From assembly GCA_947494975.1 (NCBI GenBank), contig CANLXA010000002.1, positions 124,001 to 188,000 on the forward strand: a stretch of 64,000 nucleotides of DNA, read 5' to 3'. This document shows positions 26,638 to 35,541 of the stretch, piece by piece. The notes under the pieces are model-generated. The model did not search any database. It was not told the DNA's origin and saw only the letters and a program-made list of their open reading frames with translations. The stretch comes from an uncultured Roseicyclus sp. (GTDB taxonomy: Bacteria; Pseudomonadota; Alphaproteobacteria; Rhodobacterales; Rhodobacteraceae). How positions within the stretch are numbered: the first letter of the stretch is position 1; each line of letters opens with the position of its first letter. Both the position numbers and the translations under genes were made by a program.

Positions 26638-27111
26638 ATGGACCATCTCGATCCTTTCCGACCCCGTCCGGTGCGGGCCTTGCCGCCGGTCGAGCGGCAG
26701 GGCTGGCGTTTGAAGCAATATGCGATTGTGTCCGACGGGCGGGCTTTTGACGCCACCGTCGCGGAGGCGGCCTGTGCCGAGGCGCTGCATCGGTTGCCGG
26801 TGGCGGGCGCCTTGAGCGATGGCGCGGGCAATCACGGCGTGGGTTTTCAGATCGTGCATTTCGCGCAGGTCGCGGTGGTGGCACCGGTATTCTATTGGCG
26901 ATGGGGCAGCGTCTTAGCGAACCTGCCGCAACTGCGCGCACGATGGGACAGGCCCGATGTGTTCGAGACCGGTGTCGCGGGCGTTGTCGGATGCGTCTGG
27001 GAGATGCAGGTCGTCGCGTTCGAGGTGGATCTGTGGCAGCGGACGATGCTTGCGGCGGCGCGTGCCGCGGACGAGCGGCTGGCGCAGTATCTGGAGGACA
27101 CGCTGGCGTAG
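26638..27111 (+). CDS. Conserved-looking hypothetical protein
   Basis: A 157-residue soluble protein with no signal peptide or recognised domain. Features are a proline-rich start (DHLDPFRPRPVRALPP), a Gly-rich middle (DGAGNHGVGFQIVHFAQ), the aromatic VFYWRWGSVL, and a Trp/Glu-containing VWEMQVVAFEVDLWQRTML helix near the end. Coding quality is good (GC3-rich, no odd codons). It stands alone 108 bp after ychF and a terminator-like hairpin, so it likely has its own promoter. Function is unknown. Confidence 0.65.
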   Translation: MDHLDPFRPRPVRALPPVERQGWRLKQYAIVSDGRAFDATVAEAACAEALHRLPVAGALSDGAGNHGVGFQIVHFAQVAVVAPVFYWRWGSVLANLPQLRARWDRPDVFETGVAGVVGCVWEMQVVAFEVDLWQRTMLAAARAADERLAQYLEDTLA

Positions 27112-27166
27112 CAGGCCGGTGTTCAGGGACGTGGCCCCGCGCTGTGGTGCGCGAGGCCAGTTCGTT

Positions 27167-27547
27167 TCACCGACCGTGGGCCGTCACCAGCGCCTGGGGG
27201 CCGGGGTTGAGGATGGTCTGGTAGCGGAACCGGATCTCGTCGATGTTGCGGACCGGGCCGCGCAGGTTGAACCAGCCGGTGCAATTGCCGGGCGTCACGA
27301 TGCGGCGAACGTTGAGGTCCTGGCTGCCGCCAAGCGCGAAGCTCACATCGACGTCGCCGAAATGCACGGCGCGGTTCGCGACGCAGAAGCGGACCTCGCG
27401 AAACAGCGCCGGGCCGGGGACGCTGATCACATCGACATCGCTGGTATCGGCGGCCACACGGGCACCGAGGACGGTGCTGGCGGAGGCGGGCAGTGCGGCG
27501 GAGGCGGCGAGGGCAACAAGGGCGAGGGTTTTGATAGTCAGTTTCAT
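27167..27547 (-). CDS. Hypothetical secreted beta-rich protein
   Basis: A 126-residue protein with a clear Sec signal (MKLTIKTLALVALAASAALPASAS). The mature about 100 residues are rich in alternating hydrophobic positions (DVDVISVPG, VRFCVANRAVHFGDVDVSFALGG) and carry two cysteines likely to pair in the periplasm. ATG start with AAAGGAATTGATCC upstream. It converges on the preceding hypothetical gene. The family is not recognised; the pattern would suit a small periplasmic beta-sandwich. Confidence 0.7.
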   Translation of the reverse strand: MKLTIKTLALVALAASAALPASASTVLGARVAADTSDVDVISVPGPALFREVRFCVANRAVHFGDVDVSFALGGSQDLNVRRIVTPGNCTGWFNLRGPVRNIDEIRFRYQTILNPGPQALVTAHGR

Positions 27548-27842
27548 GGATCAATTCCTTTGGTTTTAAAAAAGTGTGTCGAAAAATGGTGTCGACAGGG
27601 AGTGATACGCGAAGCGACGAAAATTCCGTCGCAGAGAGCGGACATTTTTTCCCGGCGAGGCGGGGAAATTCAGCCAAGATACTGACGTACAGAGATTTTT
27701 TTGTGAAGGTCCATGTGGCCTGTCATGACGTGCCGACTGGTTTCAGCTGTCGTGATTTGGTGGATCACATTTGTTGATTTGTCATTCGGCGGCAGATGCG
27801 GTGGGTTGCAATGTCCCGGTTCGGGCAAGAGGGAACGACCGT

Positions 27843-28766
27843 ATGAGCACGCCACAGGCCGATGAGACCCCCGCTGGCTTTGCATATGCCATATCGGCGT
27901 ATCTTCTGTGGGGCGCGGTCCTGCCGCTCTACCTGAAGGCCGTCTCCCACATCCCTGCGGGTGAGATCGTGGCACACCGGATCATCTGGTCTGTGCCGAT
28001 CATCGGCGCACTGATCCTGGTGACCCGGCGCACCGCAGATCTTCGCGAGGCATTGCGAAGCCCGAAGATGATCGCGATGGCGGCGCTGACGGCCTTCTTC
28101 GTATCGATCAACTGGGCCGTCTATATCTGGGCGATCTCGAACGATCAGGCCCTGGACGGCGCCCTTGGATACTACATCAACCCGCTGTTCTCGGTCTTCC
28201 TGGGGGCCGTGTTGCTGGGCGAGCCATTGTCCCGGTTGCAATGGGCCGCCGTCGCATTGGCAGGTTTGGCGGTGGTCGTATTGACTGTCGAAGAGGGGCG
28301 CCTGCCCTGGGTCGCGCTGGCATTGACCTTCAGTTGGGGCGCTTACGCGTTTTGCAAACGCAAGTTGCCCGTGGGGCCGAACCAGGGCTTCTTTCTGGAG
28401 GTGGCGATCCTGAGCATACCCGCGATCATCTGGATCGCGTGGCTTGGCGCCACCGGCCAGGGCAGGTTCCTCACCGGCGTGCCGCTCGACACCTGGCTCC
28501 TGGTCGGGTGCGGCGTGGTGACAGCCGTGCCGCTGATCCTCTATGCCAACGGTGCGAAGCTCCTGCGCCTGAGCACCATCGGCATCCTGCAATACATTGC
28601 ACCGACACTCATTTTCCTCGTTGCCGTGTTCTTGTTCAAAGAGCCATTCGGCACCGCCCGCATGATCGCCTTCCCGATGATCTGGGCGGCCTTGGCGCTC
28701 TATTCGGTGGCGTTGTTCCGCCAGGCGAGGGTGGCCAGCAGACCCGTGAAACCGGTGGCCAATTGA
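27843..28766 (+). CDS. rarD: RarD-type EamA/DMT transporter
   Basis: A 307-residue ten-helix drug/metabolite transporter. YAISAYLLWGAVLPLYLKAVSHIPAGEIVAHRIIWS at residues 12-47 is highly characteristic of RarD, as are NWAVYIWAISNDQALDGALGYYINPL and LILYANGAKLLRLSTIGILQYIAPTL. It is an inner-membrane protein; RarD was first associated with chloramphenicol sensitivity but its physiological substrate is uncertain. The start at 27843 gives the usual N-terminus; the track adds 24 residues. It lies 39 bp upstream of a tRNA-Ser gene on the same strand. Confidence 0.92.
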   Translation: MSTPQADETPAGFAYAISAYLLWGAVLPLYLKAVSHIPAGEIVAHRIIWSVPIIGALILVTRRTADLREALRSPKMIAMAALTAFFVSINWAVYIWAISNDQALDGALGYYINPLFSVFLGAVLLGEPLSRLQWAAVALAGLAVVVLTVEEGRLPWVALALTFSWGAYAFCKRKLPVGPNQGFFLEVAILSIPAIIWIAWLGATGQGRFLTGVPLDTWLLVGCGVVTAVPLILYANGAKLLRLSTIGILQYIAPTLIFLVAVFLFKEPFGTARMIAFPMIWAALALYSVALFRQARVASRPVKPVAN

Positions 28767-28805
28767 ACCTTGTTTTCCCCGGTCACCGATTATAGACGGG
28801 TCAGC

Positions 28806-28895
28806 GGAGACGTGGCCGAGTGGTCGAAGGCGCTCCCCTGCTAAGGGAGTAGGCGGGAAACCGTCTCGAGGGTTCGAATCCCTTCGTCTCCGCCA
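28806..28895 (+). tRNA. tRNA-Ser (anticodon GCU), CCA encoded
   Basis: A 90-nt class II tRNA. The acceptor GGAGACG pairs with CGTCTCC, followed by discriminator G and a genomically encoded CCA. The anticodon stem CTCCC/GGGAG holds loop CTGCTAA, anticodon GCT, reading AGC/AGU serine codons. A long variable arm follows, and GGTTCGAATCC gives the T arm. The 3' end is next to a decayed integrase, so this gene was probably an integration site. Confidence 0.97.
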
Positions 28896-29219
28896 TTTCC
28901 CTCGAAGTCGTTGACCTTTGACCACCTCACACTGGGGCGGGATTTGGCGCTTTCGCGTTGACGGCGGCTTCCGGTCCGCTTGGTTGTCTGCCTATTTTGC
29001 ACCACAATCTGCTGTGCAGACGCGGAGGGTTTCCGCCATGGGCATTGCGAGACGAGGGCGTCTCTTCCACTCCGCCGTTGCGTACCGCGCGGTGCAGGAG
29101 CGCCGAACCCCAAGAAACCGGCTGGATCAACCTTCATATCGACTCGGAGACCGTCGCCCGGAGCGACGTGCTCAAAACGGTGAACACGATGCAGCGATTG
29201 GGACTGACGCTGCCGCTTG

Positions 29220-29802
29220 GGGAGACGTCCTTCAGGGGAGGTGAGGCGTGGACACGACCGCCGTTCAGCGAGGAGTGGATCAGAACGCGTATGCTCGCCC
29301 CCGGCGCGTTGGGTGGGTTGAACGGCCGGGTATGTGCCCTGATGCTCGGCATGATCAAAGGAGGCTACCGGTCCTCCGAGGGTGCAGCGTTGATGGTGGA
29401 CACGATCCGGCTCGATTGCGATGTGCCAAACTTCTCCATCGAACCCGAAGGGCGGCGGCTTAAGAGCCGCTACGCCCGCCGCATGATCCCTCTGACCTTG
29501 TGTCGTTCGAGGCCCTCAAGCAGTATCCCCAAGGCTTCCGCAATCGGGCCACCCTGAGCGCTGCCATGAACAAGCTCGTGAGGGCGAGCGGCCTACTTGA
29601 GACGCTCCGCCATTCGTTCCATGAGCTGCGTCATGCGTTCGAAGACCGCATGCTTGCCGCTGGAATCGGCGACAGGATCAGGCGCGACCTCTTCGGTCGC
29701 CGGCTCGATCGCGACTTCCTCGACCGGGGTCACGACGGCCGGCACCCGTTCCGCTTCATCGTCTCGGTTGAAAAAGGCGTCGACCTGTCCGACCAGCGTT
29801 AG
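29220..29802 (+). pseudogene. Degraded tyrosine recombinase/integrase
   Basis: Two overlapping frames together look like the catalytic half of a tRNA-targeting phage-type integrase. The first has PPFSEEWIRTRMLAPGALGGLN, then VCALMLGMIKGGYRSSEGAALM and PNFSIEPEGRRLKSRYARRMIPL. After a frameshift, the second (about 29500 on) has YPQGFRNRATLSAAMNKLVRASGLLETLRHSFHELRHAFEDRMLAAGI, with the R-H box HELRH. The C-terminal catalytic Tyr region is out of frame or lost (LFGRRLDRDF) and the N-terminal arm-binding domain is not recognisable. It is adjacent to tRNA-Ser: a relic of an integrated element. Confidence 0.78.
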
Positions 29803-30268
29803 ACCACGCGCGATCTGATGGCCCAGATCGAGGCGGACCTGCAGACCGTTCGATTGGGTCGCCGGTGATCACTACAATACCGGGCACTCGCACAATGCCC
29901 TAGGCTGCCGGCCACCGGCTCCGGAGGCCATCGTCCCGATGGACCGAAGGCGAACCCCGGATAACGTTCAACCTGGACCACTCAAGTGGGGCTGCTCGGC
30001 GCGACGCGGTCGTTTTCCGTGGGCGCGAAAATCTGACATGTTCGGAGCACTCAAATGCCCGTCGCCACGGCGCGGCAAATGTGGATTAATCCCGGCCACA
30101 TGTATACGCCGCATGTCTTACTCGGAAGATGTGTCACACGCGTCAGAATCGTGGCTCCCGGAGATCGACGCCGTGACGATCCAATACTCGAACATTGTGC
30201 CACGCAGGAGTCACCAGACGTTAACGTTTGCGCGTTAGCCCGTGGCGAAGCATCAGTTGGAGCTCGCC
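29803..30268. other. Intergenic: relic-island remainder and fecR-like promoter region
   Basis: About 465 bp between the broken integrase and the FecR-domain gene. No credible coding sequence and no copy of the tRNA 3' end was seen, so the far boundary of the former island is not identifiable. A promoter for the FecR-CHASE2 pair should lie in its right half. Confidence 0.4.
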
Positions 30269-31210
30269 ATGATACGTTACCTGCTGGCCGCGGCCATCAC
30301 CTTCTTGTTTGTCACCACGGGAAACGCTCAAAGCTGGACCGTTGAGCGGATCAGCGCCCCGGTGCGTGCAACGGAAGATGGCACCAATTGGTATCAATTG
30401 CAGCTCGGTGACACCCTACCAGCCTCCGCCTGGATACAAACCGGTCCTCGTGGTCGATTGATACTGAGCCGGGAGTCGGAACGTGTTGTTTTCCGGCCCG
30501 ACACGCTGGCGTCGGTGGCTATGTCGCAGCCAAGCGGCCAGACCATGCGCGTGACTCAAAGAACCGGATCAGTGCTTCTCTCCATTGATCCGGCGTCAGG
30601 TCACGAAACGGAAGTGGTCACACCACATCTGGCAGCGGTCATTCTTGGCACCGTGTTTGAGGTGACCGTCGCGGGCGCTGGCAGCGCCCTTCGCGTGGAT
30701 GAAGGCTCCGTGAGCGTAAACAGTGGCGAAGACCGGGCGGTCATCGGGGCCGGTCAGCAGGCAAACGTGTCGGCGTCCGGACCTGGTGCGATCACTGTCA
30801 CACCGGCCGACGTCACAAGCCTTACATCGGCAATTGGCCGGACCTTTGCCGAGCCCTTTGGCCAGGTGCGTCGTTTGGAAGTTGGCAATCGCGGTGGCAA
30901 TGGGGGCGGCAACGGTATCGGAAACGGCGGTGGCCACGGTGCTGGCAACGGCGGTGGCGTTGGCCATGGTGCTGGCAACGGCGGTGGCGTTGGCCATGGT
31001 GCTGGCAACGGCGGTGGCGGTGGCCACGGTGCCGGAAACGGCGGTGGCAACGGCAACGGTGCTGGAAATGGCGGTGGCAACGGCAGCGGCGGCGGGAATG
31101 GCGGGGGGAACGACAACGGTGCCGGTAACGGCGGCGGGAACGGCAACGCTGCTGGAAACGGCGGTGGGAACGGTAACACTGCTGGAAACGGCGGTGGCAA
31201 CGGCACCTAG
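30269..31210 (+). CDS. Secreted FecR-domain protein with Gly/Asn repeat tail
   Basis: A 313-residue exported protein. The signal peptide is MIRYLLAAAITFLFVTTGNAQ. Residues about 22-200 form a FecR-type beta domain: LGDTLPASAWIQTGPRGRLIL, RVTQRTGSVLLSIDP, HLAAVILGTVFEVTV and ALRVDEGSVSVNS are typical. From about residue 210 the chain is a low-complexity tail of some ten AGNGGGxGxG decapeptides. The ATG at 30269 has TTGGAG upstream; the track's GTG start nine codons earlier is less likely. No TonB receptor or sigma factor adjoins. Instead the next gene, 8 bp away, is a CHASE2 sensor, suggesting the FecR domain acts with it in the periplasm. Confidence 0.85.
   Translation: MIRYLLAAAITFLFVTTGNAQSWTVERISAPVRATEDGTNWYQLQLGDTLPASAWIQTGPRGRLILSRESERVVFRPDTLASVAMSQPSGQTMRVTQRTGSVLLSIDPASGHETEVVTPHLAAVILGTVFEVTVAGAGSALRVDEGSVSVNSGEDRAVIGAGQQANVSASGPGAITVTPADVTSLTSAIGRTFAEPFGQVRRLEVGNRGGNGGGNGIGNGGGHGAGNGGGVGHGAGNGGGVGHGAGNGGGGGHGAGNGGGNGNGAGNGGGNGSGGGNGGGNDNGAGNGGGNGNAAGNGGGNGNTAGNGGGNGT
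30880..31209 (+). repeat. In-frame tandem repeat array (30-bp units) encoding the Gly/Asn tail
   Basis: About 320 bp of repeats built on GGTGCTGGCAACGGCGGTGG. Two to three consecutive 30-bp units near 30950-31015 are almost identical, and later ones diverge (AACGGC, GGGAAC variants). Each unit encodes ten residues, so unit gain or loss keeps frame. The antisense frame gives a Pro-rich ORF that is only a shadow. Confidence 0.85.
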
Positions 31211-31218
31211 GCGTTGAG

Positions 31219-34050
31219 ATGATCAGGCGTTCGCAAGAGCCATCAGGCGGCCATTCCGGCCCGTTGTTTTCGGACGTCCCATCCCCAAAGAATCGCCGCC
31301 CGGGTCTTGCGTGGCGCCCCCTGGCTGTGAGTGTGGCAGCCTTGCTGATCGGCTGGATGCTATATCTTTCGCCTTTGGTGTCCGTCGTCAACAACCGGCT
31401 CTTGGAATGGCGCATGGGCGCAACCGCCCTGACTGCGTCCGGCGAAATCGTGTTTGTCGCGATCGACCCCCGCTCTTTGCGAGAGGTGGGGAGCTGGCCT
31501 TGGTCCAGATCCGTGCACGCCGACATACTCGATCGATTGGTGGCCGCAGGCGCCAGGGACGTCTTTTTCGACATCGACTTCGCTTTCCCATCGGACGTCG
31601 AGGGGGACACTCAATTCGCTTCGGCGCTGGAACGGGCGGGCGGCGCAACGCTTCTTGCAACTTTCGCGCAGGCCGAAAGCATCGGCGCTTCCTCGACATT
31701 GAGCTACAATTTGCCCTATGCCCCGTTTCGCGAATGGAGTTGGACCGCGTCCGTCAACGTCGATAGCGATCGCGATGGGCTGATCCGCACCTACCCATCG
31801 GGCCTGCAGAACGACGGCCAGTTCACTCCTTCAGCCGCTATACTGCTCGCTGGGGGGGCGATAGATGAGGGCACCGAGTTACTGGTCAACTACTCGATCT
31901 CTCCGGCCGATATCCCTTCGCTGTCCGCGGTGGACGTGGCACGGGGCGAGTTCCCGGCGGACATGGTCAGGGGGCGTTCCGTCATAATTGGCGCCGGAGC
32001 CATCGAATTGGGTGATCATTTCGCGGTCCCCCTGCATCAGGTCATTCCCGGCGCCCTCATTCATGCGCTGGCAGCGGAAACCATCATTCTTGACGCAACC
32101 GTTTCGTGGGCCCGTGCAGATGTTTTGGCTGCAATGCTCGCGGTGCTGGTCTTGTGGATGAGCCGCGTCGCATGGAGAAGCCCCTGGCGATTTGTGAGTG
32201 TTACAGGCTTGGTCGTGATCGGGGTCGAAGCCCTGGCCCTCGTCGTGTTTCAGGCGACATTCGTCTCCTTGCCAACGGCTTTCGTACATCCCGCTCTTCT
32301 CGCCCATACCTTGCTTACGCTGGCGAATTCGCTGGATTTCAGCAAACTTCTGCTAAGTCGAAAGGACATTCAGATACGCAACAGCCAGGCTTTGCTTGAG
32401 CATCTGTTCAAGGAAAGCTCGGACGGCGTCGTAATCGTTGGTCCAAGTGGTGAGACGCTTTTGCACAGCCGGTCAGCGCAGGCAATGTTTGGCACCAACG
32501 AGGTTGGGGACATTTCTCTTCCAACCGAAGTCGTGAACCGCGCCCTTAAGATGCAGGCGGCGACCGGTCGCAACCTGGCTGAAGCGGAGCTTGGCACCGT
32601 GATCTTGCCTGGCGAGAACGGACCACGACATATCGAATACCTCGTCAGCCCGTCCTCGTTCCACGATCTCGAGCTTGGCACGCATACCACCACGGCAAAG
32701 CAGATTGCCGCGATTTCAGCCCGGGACGTTACCGACCTGAAACGTCAGGAACGAGAGATCGCTTATCTTTCGACCCACGATGAACGCACCGGAGCGCTTC
32801 GCCGTCTGCCCTTTCTCGAACTCTTTCGGCTGCGCCTGGAGACCAGCGCACCAACGGCCGTGTTCGCCTTGAAGCTGCATGGTCTGAAGGCGATCAACCT
32901 CACCTTCGGTCGCGATGTGAGTGACGATGTGCTTCGCGGGGTCGTAGAACGACTGGAAAAACTCGAAATGGGTTTGTCGGCCATTGCGCGCCTTGACGGC
33001 AACAGCTTCGCTTTCTTCATTGAGGGTGTTTCCAACCGCTGCGACTTCACATCCATGGCACGCTCCATCCGCGCGACCGTCACGAAGTTTTACGACTTGG
33101 CTGATGTCGCTGCCCAGATCGAAGCCAGTATCGGATATGTCGAAGTCGGATTGGAAAACACATTGTCCGCCGAACAGTTACTCAGCCGGGCAGAAGATGC
33201 GCTTGACGCCGGAACCTCCGGCAGCATGTCGGGTGTTTTTGCCTACGACCCTTCCGTCGCCGAGCAAAGGGCCCGGGTTCGGGCCGTGGAACGTGCCCTG
33301 CCAGGATCCGTTGAGCGAGGCGAGTTATATGTTGTGTATCAAACGCAGCACAGGCTTGAAGACGGCGCATTGATCGGGCTGGAGGCGCTGGTGCGTTGGA
33401 AGAACCCGGATCTTGGCCAAGTGTTCCCTGACGAATTCATCCCGATTGCCGAGTCAAATGGCTTCATTTCAGAGCTTGGGCGCTTTGTCCTGCACAAAGC
33501 CGTCCAGGACGCGACCAGCTTGCCGGACGAGGTTACAATGGCCGTGAATGTCTCAAGCGTTCAGTTCAGGAATGGCGATCTTCTCAGTGATGTTCAAAAT
33601 GCGCTCGCTCAAGCAGGCCTGCCACCTGAGCGGCTGTGCCTCGAATTGACTGAATCCGTTCTTCTCACGGAAGACAACGACACAATGGAAACCATGCAAG
33701 ACATCGCCATGGCCGGCGTTACATGGGCGATGGACGATTTCGGCACCGGCTTTTCGTCAATGGCCTATCTGTCCAGCCTGCCGCTTGAGAAGGTCAAGTT
33801 GGACAGATCCTTCACCATGGCATTGCACACTGATCCATCTGCCAGGGTCATCCTGCGGTCCGTGAAAGCGCTTTGCGATGGATTGGGCATCGGCCTTCTG
33901 TGCGAGGGGGTCGAGACCGACGAACACCGGAACATACTTTTGGAAGAGGGGTGCCTCGAAGGACAAGGCTATTACTACGGTCGGCCGGTTCCGCTTTCCG
34001 ATATCGTACGACCCAATCATGCGTTGCAAAGCGGCGATGCGGTTGCCTAG
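31219..34050 (+). CDS. CHASE2-PAS-GGDEF(degenerate)-EAL cyclic-di-GMP protein
   Basis: A 943-residue membrane signalling protein. One N-terminal helix (about residues 32-52) is followed by a periplasmic CHASE2 domain (DPRSLREVGSWPWSRSVHADIL; DGLIRTYP; GRSVIIGAGAIELGDHF) and three membrane helices (about 300-375). A PAS-like domain follows (about 395-510), then a diguanylate cyclase fold whose signature is RLDGNSF instead of GGDEF (about 590), so cyclase activity is unlikely. The EAL domain looks active: EALVRW (about 720), NVSSVQF, ELTES, DDFGTGFSS, KLDRSF, EGVET and GQGYYYG are all present. It probably hydrolyses c-di-GMP under control of a periplasmic signal. It is in an operon with the FecR-domain protein. 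Confidence 0.92.
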   Translation: MIRRSQEPSGGHSGPLFSDVPSPKNRRPGLAWRPLAVSVAALLIGWMLYLSPLVSVVNNRLLEWRMGATALTASGEIVFVAIDPRSLREVGSWPWSRSVHADILDRLVAAGARDVFFDIDFAFPSDVEGDTQFASALERAGGATLLATFAQAESIGASSTLSYNLPYAPFREWSWTASVNVDSDRDGLIRTYPSGLQNDGQFTPSAAILLAGGAIDEGTELLVNYSISPADIPSLSAVDVARGEFPADMVRGRSVIIGAGAIELGDHFAVPLHQVIPGALIHALAAETIILDATVSWARADVLAAMLAVLVLWMSRVAWRSPWRFVSVTGLVVIGVEALALVVFQATFVSLPTAFVHPALLAHTLLTLANSLDFSKLLLSRKDIQIRNSQALLEHLFKESSDGVVIVGPSGETLLHSRSAQAMFGTNEVGDISLPTEVVNRALKMQAATGRNLAEAELGTVILPGENGPRHIEYLVSPSSFHDLELGTHTTTAKQIAAISARDVTDLKRQEREIAYLSTHDERTGALRRLPFLELFRLRLETSAPTAVFALKLHGLKAINLTFGRDVSDDVLRGVVERLEKLEMGLSAIARLDGNSFAFFIEGVSNRCDFTSMARSIRATVTKFYDLADVAAQIEASIGYVEVGLENTLSAEQLLSRAEDALDAGTSGSMSGVFAYDPSVAEQRARVRAVERALPGSVERGELYVVYQTQHRLEDGALIGLEALVRWKNPDLGQVFPDEFIPIAESNGFISELGRFVLHKAVQDATSLPDEVTMAVNVSSVQFRNGDLLSDVQNALAQAGLPPERLCLELTESVLLTEDNDTMETMQDIAMAGVTWAMDDFGTGFSSMAYLSSLPLEKVKLDRSFTMALHTDPSARVILRSVKALCDGLGIGLLCEGVETDEHRNILLEEGCLEGQGYYYGRPVPLSDIVRPNHALQSGDAVA

Positions 34051-34169
34051 CGATTTGGGATGAATTCGGTCGGGAAATCGTCTGTTTTGGGCGGCACCAA
34101 GGCCGACATCCCCAGACGACGTTCATGAAAAGGGCTCACCGGGATGAAGGATAGTTTGCCCTCGATCAT

Positions 34170-34640
34170 CGCGCTTCACCCTGGTTCGACAGAATAATGG
34201 AGCAGAGCGATCAGGCGAAGACAGAGAGGTATCGCCAATAGTTGTTTGGCCCTGCTGATTCGCCGAGCGTTGTGGCGCCTCCCGTGCAACTTGTCCGAGG
34301 ATACATCCGTCTTGCCGCGCGTCACATGGGGTTTGACGTAAGCAGCAGGCATCAACCGAACAGCATGGCGGCGCTCGCGGCCCCGGTGATGCGCCGGCCC
34401 GCAGGCTTCCATGCCAACCACACATCGCGGAAGGGTTTCAAAGAATGCCAACAGCTTCGCGCGTTTGATCCTCTTGTTGATGATCGTATGTCCGGTGGCC
34501 GAAACGCAGTGCACCTGAAAATCATCCATGCCCATCCCTCTCGGGACATTGCTCCGCAATGCCGTGCCGATCAGTGATCCGTGACGACTGTCGTTGCTGT
34601 CATTGGCTGGCTCCTTTCCCAGCGGTCGATAACAACCGCA
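34170..34640 (-). mobile_element. IS110-family transposase remnant
   Basis: The minus strand encodes the N-terminal part of an IS110-type DEDD transposase, broken by frame changes. RIKRAKLLAFFETLPRCVVGMEACGPAHH, then HAVRLMPAAYVKPHVTRGKTD, match the recognisable ...FF..LP.C.VGMEACG(S/A)AHHWAREL...VRLM....VKPYVK..KND core. The part before it (FQVH) is frame-displaced and the region after KTD is shortened, with no C-terminal Ser domain. IS110 ends lack obvious inverted repeats, so limits are approximate. It is inactive. Confidence 0.75.
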
Positions 34641-34758
34641 CTTCGGCACGGTCGATGCCGGTGGAGCAGGAGTCATCCACACCAACCGCTATGGGCCGCT
34701 CGGCTCTTGCCGCAGGTCGTCCACCCGTTCTCCGCCTCTTGGAGTCTGATTGTGACAC

Positions 34759-35541
34759 TCAAACCGCTTCGAGGGCGGTGGTCCATTGCGCGAAAGATGA
34801 CGCTATCAGGATCTTGTCCGACCCGACGACGAAACAGCGCACACCCTTTTCGCGCCATTGATCCACAAGACCGACGCATTCCGCGGGTTCGGGCGAGAAG
34901 ACAGGCATGATCACGGGAAGACCTGCATCGACGGCTGCGGCCACCATCTCCTCAACCGCTGTGCGGACCTCCGCGTGCCGCCAATCGCCGTTCAAACCCA
35001 TGGAGACCGACAGATCGAATGGTCCGACCATCAATGCGCGCAATCCCTCCGTTGCGCAGATGTCCCTGATATTGCGGTGCCCCTCGACGGTTTCGACCAG
35101 GCCGATAATGCCGACGCGCGCCTCTTCCTCGGCCACGTAGTCCTGCCAGTTGCGGATAAAATGCCCCCCAGATCGGCAGCAAGGGCACGCCCCACGGAGG
35201 CCGTGAGGGCCAAAGCGTGTTGCCGCAACCGCGCGGGCGGCCTCTTCGCCGGACGCCAGGTTCGGGATCACGACATGCCGGATGCCCGCATCCAGCGCTT
35301 TCATGATGAGCACGGGATCATTACGCGGCACCCGGACGGCGCAGGCGATATCGTTTGCGTCGGCTGCACGGGCGAGGTTCTCGGCGGTCTGCATGCCGAA
35401 GATGCCATGTTCGCAATCGATGATCGTGAAGCCAAATCCGTTCAGGCCGATCAGGTCGATGAGTTCAGGGGCCGCGATCTGGGACCATGTGCCCAAGCTT
35501 AGCTCATCAGATGCGAGAAGTGTCCTGAGATCGCGGGTCAT
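34759..35541 (-). CDS. HpcH/HpaI family aldolase
   Basis: A 260-residue class II (metal-dependent) aldolase of the HpcH/HpaI/2-keto-3-deoxy-L-rhamnonate type. It probably cleaves or forms a 4-hydroxy-2-oxoacid to pyruvate plus an aldehyde. Motifs are FTIIDCEHG (base His), CAVRVPRNDP, IGLVETVEGH (metal Glu) and MVGPFDLSVSMG (metal Asp). The ATG at 35541 overlaps the ridA stop as ATGA. It is the last gene of a seven-gene operon with BKACE, TRAP, E1 and RidA, and would release pyruvate as an end product. The substrate is unknown. Confidence 0.88.
   Translation of the reverse strand: MTRDLRTLLASDELSLGTWSQIAAPELIDLIGLNGFGFTIIDCEHGIFGMQTAENLARAADANDIACAVRVPRNDPVLIMKALDAGIRHVVIPNLASGEEAARAVAATRFGPHGLRGACPCCRSGGHFIRNWQDYVAEEEARVGIIGLVETVEGHRNIRDICATEGLRALMVGPFDLSVSMGLNGDWRHAEVRTAVEEMVAAAVDAGLPVIMPVFSPEPAECVGLVDQWREKGVRCFVVGSDKILIASSFAQWTTALEAV

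Noticed and set aside
27612-27632. GCGACG...CGTCGC inverted repeat between the secreted protein and rarD
   Set aside because: A 6-bp stem without U-tract or regulator nearby; likely chance in GC-rich DNA.
28896-29500. Intact integrase gene from the 199-residue ORF
   Set aside because: The N-terminal half does not resemble an integrase and the catalytic C-terminus is in a different frame, so it is called a pseudogene.
30754-31206. Proline-rich minus-strand ORF
   Set aside because: It is the complement of the Gly/Asn repeat array; repetitive DNA keeps several frames open.
30880-31209. CRISPR array
   Set aside because: The repeats are contiguous 30-bp units without unique spacers and lie in frame inside a coding sequence.
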